Of a stretch of 10,540 bases of DNA, positions 1 to 8,518 are shown in pieces. The translations under genes and the position numbers were made by a program. Numbering within the stretch: the stretch's first letter is position 1; every line of letters begins with the position of its first letter. The notes under the pieces were generated by a model that did not search any database, was not told where the DNA came from, and worked only from the letters and a program-made list of their open reading frames with translations. Location: the NCBI GenBank assembly GCA_003024985.2, contig PXIH01S0075382.1. One strand, 5' to 3'. The stretch comes from Euperipatoides rowelli. Its lineage: Eukaryota > Onychophora > Udeonychophora > Euonychophora > Peripatopsidae.

Positions 1-322
1 TCAAAATATAATAATTCAGTCAACTTTTTTTATTTCCGTAATGAGAAAATATATGCACAGATGTCAAAAACGTGGTTAGAATACTAGAATGCAAATAAAA
101 TCTGTGAGTTTTAACGTCTCCTGTATATTTCAGCTAATTATGGATGAGCGACGTTTAGGTTGCCATAAGTTGTGATAAGAGTCAAAATTAATTTTCATTT
201 ATTGTATTTGTAGGCTAGTTTAATTTTTAAGCTTCATTAATTTTTTTTTAAAAATATATCTTTCTATCAGGCTCGGCAAATTTCATTAAAAAACCTGTAA
301 AGTAGGACATTATTGTTTTTTA
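1..322. other. Unassigned intron sequence
   Basis: No coding frame or RNA gene is visible. The part next to 323 (about 270-322) includes another AGGACAT and may be interior sequence of the possible DNA transposon. The rest is A+T-rich without recognised structure. Confidence 0.5.
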
Positions 323-402
323 ACCTGGGTTGGGAGGACGGAGGACAGATGATGAAATTGTAGGACATGTCCTCCCAAAGTAGGACGGGTGGTCACCCTA
401 AG
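323..402 (-). mobile_element. Probable terminus of a DNA transposon
   Basis: Read on the minus strand, the RT relic passes directly into TTAGGGTGACCACCCGTCC (402 downward), followed by TTTGGGAGGACATGTCC with the palindrome GGACATGTCC at 363-372 and further GGAC/GTCC repeats. A TAGGGTGACCA..CGTCC start resembles the ends of non-autonomous DNA transposons found in many animals. I cannot assign a superfamily. The opposite end would have to read GGTCACCCTA in inverted orientation below position 323, and I do not see it in the window, so the element is either truncated or extends past position 1. Confidence 0.45.
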
Positions 403-942
403 TTCTAACATACCTAACATTATATTAATCTTCTTACATGCTTCGACACACTGTTTACTAGGCTTACAAGATTAATGAATAACAACACCCAAATCTTTAG
501 CCTCATCAATCTCAATAATATCATTACCATTCATACTGTATTTAAACTTATTATTTCTACCAAAATTAACTATTTGGCATTTAGCTACATAAAATCAATT
601 TGCCAAACCTTAGCCCAGTTACTTAATTATTTTAATCACTTTGTATCAATAATGCCTCTTCCATACTATTAACTCTACCACCTAATTTAGTATTATCAGC
701 AAATTTACTTATTTTACTTATATTATCATCCAGATCATCAATAAAAATTAGAAAAAGCAAGGGTCCTAAAACTGACCCCTGTGGAACCCCACTTGACACT
801 TCTTTCCAACTAGAAAATTTACCATTAATAATTACTGTTTTCTTTCACTTAACCAATTTTTAATCCAATTTAATACATTTCCATAAATACCTTTTCTTTT
901 AATTTTAGCTACTAATCTCCAAAATGACTCAACTGATGCTCG
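402..942 (-). pseudogene. LINE reverse-transcriptase relic, 5'-truncated
   Basis: Conceptual translation of the minus strand gives the palm and thumb part of a non-LTR retrotransposon polymerase of the CR1/jockey-like kind. Pieces in order are FWRLVAKIKRKGIYGN and NWIKNWLSER (about 930-843), then after a 1-nt-type frameshift near 839 SSGVPQGSVLGPLLFLIFID (motif B region) and KFADNTKLGG (motif C), then after another frameshift near 640 LSNWAKVWQIDF, and KDLGVVI and KPSKQCVEACKK. The catalytic FADD is FADN, with the last Asp codon changed to AAT at 694-692. In-frame stops lie at 586-584 (TAG after IDFM) and 472-470. Upstream the match stops at a TGA at 945-943, so fingers and endonuclease are missing. 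The 3' side breaks off at about 402 beside another repeat. This is a dead copy. Confidence 0.85.
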
Positions 943-1510
943 TCATTTTTTTTGTAGAATAGTCACAATGATTAAGTGTTACTTATTTCACATCATACAC
1001 TAGTGAAGATTTCAGCTAGTTAAAAATAAAGATGATATAATCATTTAGCGTCAAATTATAATTTTATCCTGGATCGTCGATACATTTCTAAATCTGTGGT
1101 AGCTTTAAAGACTGAGCAATAATCCAAAAAAACGTTTAAGGATTCTAAAATTTTAAAAACATGTTATCACTTCCCCATCATTAAAAATTCTGCCATCGAT
1201 ATTCATCACAACCTCTTAAGATTAGTCAGCATTTTCCCCTCTGATAAATTTATTTTTTTATCCCCACCCTTTCTCTAGTTATAAAAATATTTTAAATTAC
1301 AGTTTCTGTAATTTTCACGCTAGACACCTAAAAGTAAACATTTTCATATATGAAAGTTTGCATATAATTTTTTATACATAACATTATGCAAAAATGTCAA
1401 CTTTATATACAAAACTGGCCTATCTAATACAACAGTATGTACTGTATACATATAATGAAATAAATTTAATTTAAGAGCGTCAATGGTATGGATAAAATAT
1501 TTTTTCATTA
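943..1510. other. Intron sequence without recognised gene
   Basis: A+T-rich sequence inside the MICAL intron that follows the exon at 1651. I see no coding signal on either strand beyond the LINE relic that ends at 942 and the read-through at 1511. One TACTGTA copy lies at 1440-1446. Confidence 0.6.
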
Positions 1511-1650
1511 TTAATCACAATCGGAGCATTTCAAACATTTCTCTGAAACAGCGTTCTTGCTAACACATATTCTAAGCCAGAAATGGCTTTTACCAGCAGA
1601 TGTTTTCAAAAAATTCCCTTTAATTATTCGTTTTACTTTTTGGCACTCAC
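1511..1650 (-). other. Open read-through past the MICAL donor
   Basis: If the GTGAGT donor at 1650 is not used, the MICAL frame stays open for 46 more codons and ends at TAA (1513-1511). The extra tail is basic and Cys-rich, ending CLKCSDCD. At this A+T content a frame of that length is open by chance only a few per cent of the time. It may be an intron-retention isoform with an early end, or coincidence. No AATAAA was seen close to the stop; the first clear one on this strand is near 1250. Confidence 0.3.
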
Positions 1651-1793
1651 CTGATGATTCTACAAGATTTTCTAATGAATGTCGCCTTTTCCAACTCTCA
1701 GCTAACTGGCAGGCTTCATCCCATGTTAATGACTTGTGTAGTTTTTCTTCTACATCACTTGAGAAAGCAGCATCATCTTCATCACTAGAACTT
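1651..1793 (-). CDS. MICAL: MICAL internal exon: acidic stretch and Trp helix
   Basis: This exon of 143 nt (1 nt + 47 codons + 1 nt) lies between TTTATTTTAG (AG at 1795-1794) and a consensus donor CAG|GTGAGT (GT at 1650-1649). The GA carried over from the exon ending at 3353 plus the first A gives Glu, so the acidic run continues as SSSDEDDAAFSSDVEEK. The following SLTWDEACQLAESW and HSLENLVESSG align in spacing with the vertebrate MICAL3 segment WKEAVRIHALLKGKSEEELE (recalled, not aligned by program). I infer a helix with mixed charge after the acidic linker. The Ser-rich acidic start looks like a casein kinase 2 substrate, but that is only a sequence impression. The rest of MICAL, including the C-terminal coiled-coil Rab-binding part, must lie beyond the low end of the window. 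Translation can also run past the donor to a stop at 1511 (see the separate entry). Confidence 0.87.
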
Positions 1794-2055
1794 CTAAAAT
1801 AAATAAAAATCCAATTAACATTTGTTTCTTAAATTAACCAAAAAAGATTCAAAACAAATATCGCTAACATTAAATTAGCAAGACAGTTCAATATATAGTA
1901 AGGCCTATTGAACCCCATCTGGTGATAGAATGGAGCTAATGCTCATTATAATGCTGGTCACAATAAAGAATAAAAAATAGAATACTGTAATGGCTGAAAC
2001 AGATTTGTCAAGTACAATCCAATATGTTTTACTTAATATATTGTACTGTACTTGA

Positions 2056-2068
2056 GGGGGGGGGGGGG
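2056..2068. repeat. Run of 13 G
   Basis: This is an uninterrupted 13-base G tract in a region where G+C is low. It sits exactly against the left end of the foldback. It could be a slippage product at an insertion site, or a sequencing artefact next to a hairpin. Confidence 0.9.
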
Positions 2069-2201
2069 ATATAAGCATATCAAACAGTATTAACACTAAC
2101 CAAGGGATATCTACTATGCTGGTAGTGCCAATAATAATAGTATTGGCACTACCATCATAGTAGATATCACTTGGTGTTAATATTGCTTGATATGCTTATA
2201 T
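2069..2201. repeat. Long foldback (hairpin), MITE-like
   Basis: The left arm 2069-2133 and right arm 2141-2201 are reverse complements with four mismatches over 61 aligned positions and one 4-nt insertion (TAAC) in the left arm. The loop is 7 nt (2134-2140). The outermost 15 bp (ATATAAGCATATCAA) and the innermost 13 bp (GGTAGTGCCAATA) pair perfectly. It is non-coding. The simplest reading is a foldback-type MITE or the remains of two inverted element copies. A transcript through it would form a hairpin of about 60 bp, so a small-RNA precursor is a second possibility. No target-site duplication is clear, partly because a G run abuts the left end. Confidence 0.8.
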
Positions 2202-2545
2202 TTTTATAGTTTTTTTAAATCCAAAATATTGTATTGAATTATTAATAAGCACTAAGAGAATAAATGTTTAAAAAGGCTACAGCTATAGTTGGCACTAGGG
2301 GAGGAAATATACTGTAAAAGGAAATAAATAAATATAAACTAATGGCAAGCATATACTGTATAACATCTAACATTTAATTACTGTATTGAATGCAAGGATT
2401 AAAAAAGCTTGGAATATTTAAATGCAGATGGAGTCCCAAGTAATTCTCTAAGAGCTGTCAAACTAAGACCTACTTAAACAGAACTGAAAGGCAAATGATA
2501 AATAACTATTATGTTATACAGTATGTAAAGCAAACTTCTGCTATT

Positions 2546-2576
2546 AAACATTTCAATCAAGTGGATTGAAATGTTT
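2546..2576. repeat. Perfect 13-bp hairpin
   Basis: AAACATTTCAATC (2546-2558) pairs without mismatch with GATTGAAATGTTT (2564-2576) around the 5-nt loop AAGTG. It lies just before the patch of higher G+C at 2581-2760. Function unknown. Confidence 0.75.
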
Positions 2577-2580
2577 CGAT

Positions 2581-2760
2581 TATCTTCGATCTGTGTTGCT
2601 AGTCACAAACTTCTCAAATGACTTCATCTATGGGCGGCACTCTAATGAAACACAGACCATAGTGAGGACAGAGCCCAGATGTGAGCTTCAAATCTTATTG
2701 GTTAAAATCCCTGTAATCCCATTGGATTAACACCCAGCCACGTTACTGGTGAATTTTGAA
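2581..2760. other. Patch of higher G+C, possible relic repeat
   Basis: G+C is about 42% over these 180 bases (75 of 180 counted), clearly above the surrounding intron. No open frame survives on either strand. A tRNA B-box-like GCTTCAAATCT near 2684 hints at a SINE, but I see no matching A box or tail, so the family is unassigned. Confidence 0.35.
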
Positions 2761-3352
2761 TGTAAATTGTAAATCACGCTGATCTATATTTACAGTAAAT
2801 AGTTTTTGATAAAAGGAGATAGTGAAAATTATCTAAGCAGTCACAATCTAAACAAAACTAGAGCTCTTTAAAAATTGTAATATTGGCTTTACCAGTATTT
2901 CAAACTTAAATAATAAATTTAAAAGAGCCTGATTAATTATACTTTAATTATAAGACAAAAATAAAGCAAAATTTGTTAAGGAATATAAATTTGTGAAAAC
3001 GGATTGAATATACTTTCTATAAATTTGTTGCACAACTACATTAAAAAAAAATGTTGCTCAAAATACAAATTAGTCTTGTTCCTATAAAGGATCTTATCAA
3101 TAAAGAGGATATTCACCAGCATCATGATTTCTAGCCTTTGCCCTATTTGACACAATACAAAACACTTTAATAAATTGCATATTTATGCTAGACACAAAAA
3201 TTAAGGAAGTTATAAATTTAATGACCAGTTTTTTCTTAAGAAACCTACTTTTAAGAATAATGAACCATTCTTAAGTCACTATTATTAAGAAAGGTCATTT
3301 GAGAAATAGTTAGAATTGTATACATTATATAATTAGTTTAGATTATTCTTAC

Positions 3353-3542
3353 TCCTCTTCAGATTCTTCATCATCTTCATTCTCAATTTTTCCTATAGAT
3401 CCTAGATTATGCTTGGTTACTTCTTCCTCCTCCATTTCATTAATTTCATCTTCAGATAAAACATCAACAGCATTTTCAAATTCTATTCTTTCTGGTGTTG
3501 AAGCTACTCTTGTCCGAGAAGCTTCCACGATGAGCTCGTTTT
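3353..3542 (-). CDS. MICAL: MICAL internal exon: TPERIE segment and acidic stretch
   Basis: This exon of 190 nt (2 nt + 62 codons + 2 nt) is preceded on the minus strand by 19 T and AG (3544-3543) and followed by GTAAGA at 3352. The A left over from the exon at 10203 plus AA here makes Lys, so the linker reads into KNELIVEASRTRVAS. Residues 15-24 (STPERIEFEN) match the TPERIELEN block that follows the LIM linker in vertebrate MICAL2/3, as I remember those proteins. The next part, including KHNLGS, resembles the family's EHNLSS. The rest is strongly acidic (EEEE, EDDEESEE), as expected for the Glu-rich linker. Read without splicing, the frame stops at a TAA inside the donor (GAGTAAGA), so a short unspliced end EESEEE is formally possible. 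The matching phase with the next exon makes splicing much the better reading. Confidence 0.9.
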
Positions 3543-3563
3543 CTAAAAAAAAAAAAAAAAAAA

Positions 3564-4913
3564 TGTGTTCAAACTTTTCAGAAAACATTCATACAGTATA
3601 TATTGCATGTTGAGAATCTCATAAATCCCGAGAAAACATGCATAGTCGTAAAAAAAACCCATCTCCAAACTTTCAAAAATGACCAAGTTTATTTTAAATA
3701 TTGTAGCAATAGTGCAGGCATGCCTTTCGAATACACCTAGGAAATGGAAAAATGTTGGAAAAAAGGCACAACCTAAAAATAATGGAAAAACAAATAATAT
3801 GTACAGAAGTTTGAAAGTAATCATTGAATGCAGGTGGGTAGCAGTTACAATATGTATTTTTGAAATACCAAGTCCTTTAATTGGCAGCATGCTTAGTCTT
3901 AAGGCATAGATAGCTAGTTGCAAAATGTTTCGTTATTAGATGTGCTGAAATCGAAACTAGTGATCCTTATTTGTGGAATATCTTCATTCTTGAAATCATA
4001 TGAAAAATTTGAATATCCTAGTATAGCTAATAGTAGCCTATTCCTGACAAACTAAGATTACTACTATCTTGCCTTTTTTTAAATAGATTCATCGACTTTG
4101 CACAAAAACCATATCAATGTTGACATATAATATGAAGGAAGTTGATACCATGAAGATTGATGCTACTTAGAATGAGATAAATTGCTCATACTTTAATAAA
4201 AAAAAGTAAATTTAACGTTTTCAACATACAGTATGCTTGCATATTATTATGACCCAGAAGTACATTAATACAAACCATAAATAGTGTATATTTGACATGC
4301 TGCTGGGTAAATTTTGCCTTTGAGAAACTTTAAATTGATCAAAAGACTTTGCATCAAAACTACCAATTACAAGGATTCAAAATAACAATATACTAATGGT
4401 AAGATAACATCATTTTAATACTGGAGATGGATCATTGTAGTGACATAATCTACACATTTTAAAAAAAAAAATTACTGTAAATTCATTCCAATATGAAAAA
4501 GACTGCATTTAAAAAAAAAAAAAAAGCAATAATGCCCACATCTTTTTACAAAAATATGCTATAGTTTTCTACTATACATATTATAGCATAATAGATTTAG
4601 TACGGTAGTTATATATCCTACCAACTCTTGATCCTACCACCACTAATAATAAAAAAAATATCACTCCAAAACATACTCCTACTTTTAAGAAAACTTAAAT
4701 TCGAGGGGGAAATTAGTTTTTTTAGAAAAAAGGAAAAACTAAAAATGTTAAAAGCATCTCATATTTCAAACTGAAGTTATTATTAGTTTTAAATTTTTTT
4801 TAATAAGAAATAAACAAAGGCTCTTGTAAAGGAAAAGATTTATTAATATTTAGAAGTAGCATTTTATTTTGTGTGAAAATAGTCAATAAGGTATCCACTT
4901 TAGACTTTTCACG
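3564..4913. other. Intron stretch without recognised gene
   Basis: Overlapping frames of 126 codons (minus, ending at 3543) and 76 codons (plus, 3679-3909) are open here, but neither has domain features or a composition like the MICAL exons. Several A or T runs of 10 to 16 bases occur. Copies of TACAGTA or TACTGTA lie at 3592, 4227 and 4473. Confidence 0.55.
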
Positions 4914-4931
4914 TTTTTTTTTTTTTTTAAT

Positions 4932-4937
4932 TTTATT
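4932..4937 (-). terminator. Polyadenylation signal AATAAA
   Basis: On the minus strand AATAAA lies 62 nt after the TGA of the exon ending at 4999. It is followed within a few bases by 15 consecutive A (4928-4914). This supports a transcript end here. The A run so close to the signal could also be the fossil tail of a reverse-transcribed insertion. Confidence 0.5.
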
Positions 4938-4998
4938 ACAATATTTTAAATTTTTACAAATATGTTTAAACAGGTTACTACAAGTTTAAAATTAATCT

Positions 4999-5491
4999 TC
5001 AAAGCCATGGAAGTTGTATATAATGTACATGGCCATCATTTTCAACATCTTCAGAATTTATTGATACAGTAACTTCACTTGCCACAGCTTGATCAGCATC
5101 ATCATGGAGGAAGTGAATTAAGAGCCATCTAAATCAGATGAAATTCTATTAATCAGTAAACTTTTAATTATAGTTTCATTACTAATTCCATTCTATGATG
5201 CAGAAGCCTAGTCTAAAACAAGCCTAGTTGATCAAGCAATTTTCATATTGCCTTGTCGGGTAATTTACTTACGTGTTTGCTTCTCTCGCAGCCAGATTAT
5301 CCCTAAATTGAAAAGATCTGTTTTTTAAAAAAAATGTCCGCAACTAATATTGGAAGGCTTAATTAAGCTTGACCAGCCACTAGGAATCATCACAGGTGTA
5401 ATATCTGCACAATACTGTAGTGTGTGTAAAAAATCTAGAAAGCTATACCTCTCTGGATCATAGTGCTCTTGCCAAACATTAAGCAGATTAG
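4999..5491 (-). CDS. Last three exons of an unidentified nested gene or alternative MICAL end
   Basis: Three exon candidates line up on the minus strand: 5491-5449 (43 nt; acceptor AATTTTAG, donor GTATAG), 5302-5273 (30 nt; acceptor TTCAATTTAG, donor GTAAGT) and 5128-4999 (130 nt; acceptor CTGATTTAG, stop TGA). All phases agree (2+39+2, 1+27+2, 1+129). They give NLLNVWQEHYDPE, then Arg split by the intron, DNLAAREAN, a split Thr, and WLLIHFLHDD followed by SEVTVSINSEDVENDGH and an end at LPWL. I do not recognise the family. The first exon needs one leading nucleotide, exactly what MICAL exon 10376-10203 leaves, so it could be an alternative MICAL 3' end. A separate nested gene is equally possible. 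For the first exon, a second AG at 5509-5508 would add LKILA in frame. Confidence 0.6.
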
Positions 5492-5500
5492 CTAAAATTT

Positions 5501-6211
5501 TCAACTACCCATTTGTTGAGATTTCAAAATTATCATCATCACTCCAACTTCTTTGAAAGTAACCAACGCTGCTTTCTTTATTCCATTGTGTGACCACTTA
5601 AGGCCACTGAATTCTACTTTCTGATGACCTCTAGCTTTCATTTTGACAAGGTTGCATTGTTTTATATCATTTGTTTGGTTGGGTGGCATGTCAAAACTGC
5701 ACTGAATTTTGGCCATATTCACTATTTCATAAGCAATAAACTTGTATTTCCTCTTGTGATGGATGTTAGTTTTTTTGTATGTAAACACATCCATCAGCTC
5801 ATCAGAATTTCTTTGGAACTCATTTGTCGGTACATGGATACTTTGTAACTTTTCTTATTACCGGTAATATAACTGCGTAAAGCAATGCAATTAGTTAACT
5901 TTAACTGAAGCAATTTTCAAAGCTTTTTTCTTTAGAAACCAGATTTTTACCAGATCTGTCAGCTCTCATCGAAAACAAATAATTCAACAGGAGTAGTTCT
6001 GTGCTGATAGGGGTGGCTCCTTCAGTCAGCTTTGGTAGTAACTCTCTCTGGAATTGACATGAAATTGTTGTGATTTGCTGGTTTAAATTTCAATGTGGAA
6101 TGATTTTCGATAACTGTTAAATTCTTGTAAGTTTGTTTCATTCTTTCCATTTTCTTGAGGTCAGTCTAGTTTGTGCTCAATAAGATTTTTTTGAATCTCT
6201 ATTTTAGCCAT
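5501..6211 (-). pseudogene. Overlapping open frames of an unknown protein
   Basis: Several minus-strand frames follow one another and differ in phase. MAKIEIQKNLIEHKLD starts at 6211 and stops at about 6164. A second frame (6165-6022) includes MERMKQTYKNLTVIENHS. A third (to 5901) includes ELLPKLTEGATPISTELLLL and SMRADRSGKNLVSKEKSF. A fourth (5854-5501, 117 codons) includes HVPTNEFQRNSDELMDVFTY and HQKVEFSGLKWSHNGIKKAA. The 117-codon frame is unlikely by chance at this base composition, and the residues look protein-like. I recognise no family. The pattern suggests a frameshifted gene or transposon remnant, or exons whose splice sites I cannot place. The last frame ends only 10 nt before the first exon of the set at 5491, so the two may belong together. 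Confidence 0.4.
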
Positions 6212-7602
6212 GCTTGTAAATTAGTTACATTGACTTAACAAAATGTCTATCCATCTCTCTGCATTCAAAGAATGACCTGACACTTAAAATGGGTTTAATT
6301 CCTTGGTCTCTGCACATGCTTTAGAATGACTGGGGTTAACACTTTTCTCAATTCCAATTTTTATTATGTATTAAATACTAATGTATATTAACTTCAATTG
6401 CTAAAAAATAGTTAACCCTAGCCCCTAGGTCAAGAGATGACATTCACATGCAAATTTGTCAAATAAAATATTATTAAAGGTCAAATGACAGATTTTAATT
6501 TTTTTTTATTATTGATTTTCAAAGATTTTTACTAAAAAAAATTTCCACCAGAAAAAAAAAAAAAAAAAAAATAAAAAAAAAAAAGTTATTTACAATTCAA
6601 TTTTTAAAATAATTGTCTTAAGCTCCTCCTACTTAAAACATTGTCCATTGTACACACCAGGGGAGATATTTTGTGAAATCATAGGCTAAAAATGAATACA
6701 GCTTGCTATACATAACTATAGAATATTTGCTATCTTTGTCAGCATAAGGTGGATATCATAGGGACTAAGTGTTTATATACTTCTAAAAAATCATAATCAA
6801 ATGTATCCTTTATGCTATTATGGACCAATTTTTTTTTTTTCTATTTTTTAAAAACCAAAATGACCTTTAATACAAGTTGAACATGCTGTACCTCTATTTA
6901 CATGTTAAATCATTACAAAAAAAACACACAGCTGTAGAAACTGTTCAATCATCAAATTAATCTCAAAGCAAAAAAAAAATGTGAATGCTTCAATCTGTAA
7001 TCTCAGACTGAGGATAGCAATAGTCTTAATTTTATCTTTAAATAACTTTTTTTTTTATGCATTTTAAATTATTTTTTATAGTAATTATCTTTGAAATCAA
7101 TAATACGGTAATAATATAAAAAAAAAATCCGTTATATTTGACCTTTAATACAAACCATTAAATCAGAAGTTCATTAAATGAGAGGGTGCCATTAACACTG
7201 GTTGTAAATTATATCAGATTAAGAAAAAAAAGGGATTATCAAAATGTTCTGCGTGCAATTTTTTTTTCATGGCTTACTTGTGCAACTTTTTGCATTCCAA
7301 AAAACCAACAAAATATTTAAAATTTAATAGACGTACAACGTACATGTAACATTGTAATTTCAATTTTAGTAAAAAACTTCAATTTAATCTTAGCATTCAC
7401 TGCTTGAAAAAAACATAAAAATTACTAGTATGGCTATAGAAATATATTTTAAAGCCATGAACTGGGATTGTATATAGTGTAATATTTAATTTAAATTCAT
7501 TTTCGTTATAGGTACGTATTTTATATTACCGTATACTTTTTCTATTGCTTATTTTATTTCCCCAGTGCCTGCTATTATCTTTTTTAGATTTGCTATATTA
7601 TA
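6212..7602. other. Intron stretch without recognised gene
   Basis: No coding signal seen. It contains a purine tract of 20 A, one T and 12 A (6552-6584), long T runs near 6831 and 7050, and a 15-base direct repeat TGACCTTTAATACAA at 6861-6875 and 7139-7153. The last few hundred bases may be the 5' leader of the LINE whose ORF1 starts at 7603, but no boundary can be placed. Confidence 0.5.
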
Positions 7603-8518
7603 ATGGCTACAGCAAATGATAATTGTAGTGTCTCCCCACTTTTAGTCATAAACGGTGATAAAGCATTAAATTGCGAATTTTGTTTTAAATGGCATCATAT
7701 TGCATGTTTAGGGTATACTGAAAGTATTTATAAATTCATTGCAAAAAAAAAAAAAAAAATGACCCGTGGTTATGCAATGCATGCAAAATCCAATTTATTA
7801 AAAAAACTAAATCAAGTTCAAATAAAGATTTAGATGAAATAAATTTATCACTAAATGAATTTAAAAAAGANTNTNTAAAAATGTTTCAAGAATTTCAGAT
7901 CGAAGTAACAAAACTGATAAAAAACTTCTGTTGTTGTTAATCATACGTCTTTAATTCAAGAAAAGTTATCTTCTCACGATCAATCAATATTATTAATGAA
8001 CAATTCAAAGAGATTAATAATAAAAAGGTAATTTTAACACTAGCTATGGAAGATGAGAAAATAAAGATATCGGAAGATATTAATTGTACAAATGAATTAG
8101 TATAAAAAATGCTATAGAACGACATAATAGAATTGTATTTGGAATGAAAGAAAATAATTTGGATAAGATTCAATTACAGAATTTGTTTAAAATTATTGAA
8201 TTGGATGATTTGTACGATTCTATAAGTCATGAAAGGATAGGTACTATTAAAGAGGATAAAATTAGACCTTTAAAAATTATATTTAGATCAATAAATCAAA
8301 AATGGAATACATATAATCTGTTAAATAAATCTCCTGCAACACAAAATTTGAAATTTGCTTTAGACTTATCAAAATATGATAGACTTTGACCTGTACTCTT
8401 AACTGAACTCAGAGATAGGAGAGCTAATGGCCAAAAGGTTGTTCTGTACAGAAATCAAATAAAATTGAAATCAGAAATTAAGAGTATAAAAATGGCGGCA
8501 AGAAACAAATATAATTAA
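7603..8518 (+). pseudogene. LINE ORF1 relic with PHD finger
   Basis: This is the first open reading frame of a non-LTR retrotransposon (CR1/L2-like by layout), broken by frameshifts and stops. From the ATG at 7603 the first 35 residues form the start of a PHD zinc finger: C8, then C24, C27, H32 and C35 in C-x2-C-x4-H-x2-C spacing. S11 stands where a second Cys would be expected. A run of 17 A (7743-7759) shifts the frame. The finger then ends in NDPWLCNACK in the next frame, followed by a Lys/Glu-rich coiled-coil-like part to TAA 7938-7940. After two further shifts, the frame from about 8105 carries IERHNRIVFGMKENN, RIGTIKEDKIRPLKI and LTELRDRRANGQKV. This is the usual 'ER..RN.V.FG..E' RNA-binding segment of LINE ORF1. 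An in-frame TGA at 8387 interrupts it, and it ends at TAA 8516-8518. No ORF2 follows. Confidence 0.82.

Larger units (their letters stand above)
1794..3352 (-). other. MICAL: MICAL intron of 1,559 nt
   Basis: This intron is defined by the donor GTAAGA at 3352 and the acceptor TTTTAG ending at 1794. It has no convincing gene. It holds the long foldback 2069-2201, a 13-bp hairpin at 2546-2576, a higher-G+C patch at 2581-2760, seven copies of TACTGTA/TACAGTA between 1983 and 2797, and a cluster of TTAAG-type short palindromes at 3230-3290. Confidence 0.8.

Noticed and set aside
475-672. Plus-strand frame of 65 codons
   Set aside because: It is antisense to the reverse-transcriptase relic.
1557-1802. 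Plus-strand frame of 81 codons
   Set aside because: It is antisense to the MICAL exon 1793-1651.
2600-2700. tRNA-like or SINE promoter in the G+C patch
   Set aside because: Only a weak B-box-like string is present, with no A box, cloverleaf or tail.
3543-3923. Minus-strand frame of 126 codons just upstream of a MICAL exon
   Set aside because: It ends in the T19 tract and TAG of the splice acceptor, is hydrophobic and Phe-rich as A+T-rich intron translations are, and shows no domain. The overlapping plus-strand frame is no better.
6552-6584. Poly-A tail of a retrotransposon
   Set aside because: A20-T-A12 is tail-like, but no element body or target duplication could be recognised next to it.
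7937-8173. Minus-strand frame of 78 codons
   Set aside because: It is antisense to the LINE ORF1 relic, and its Ile/Phe/Ser-rich content is typical of a reversed A+T-rich frame.
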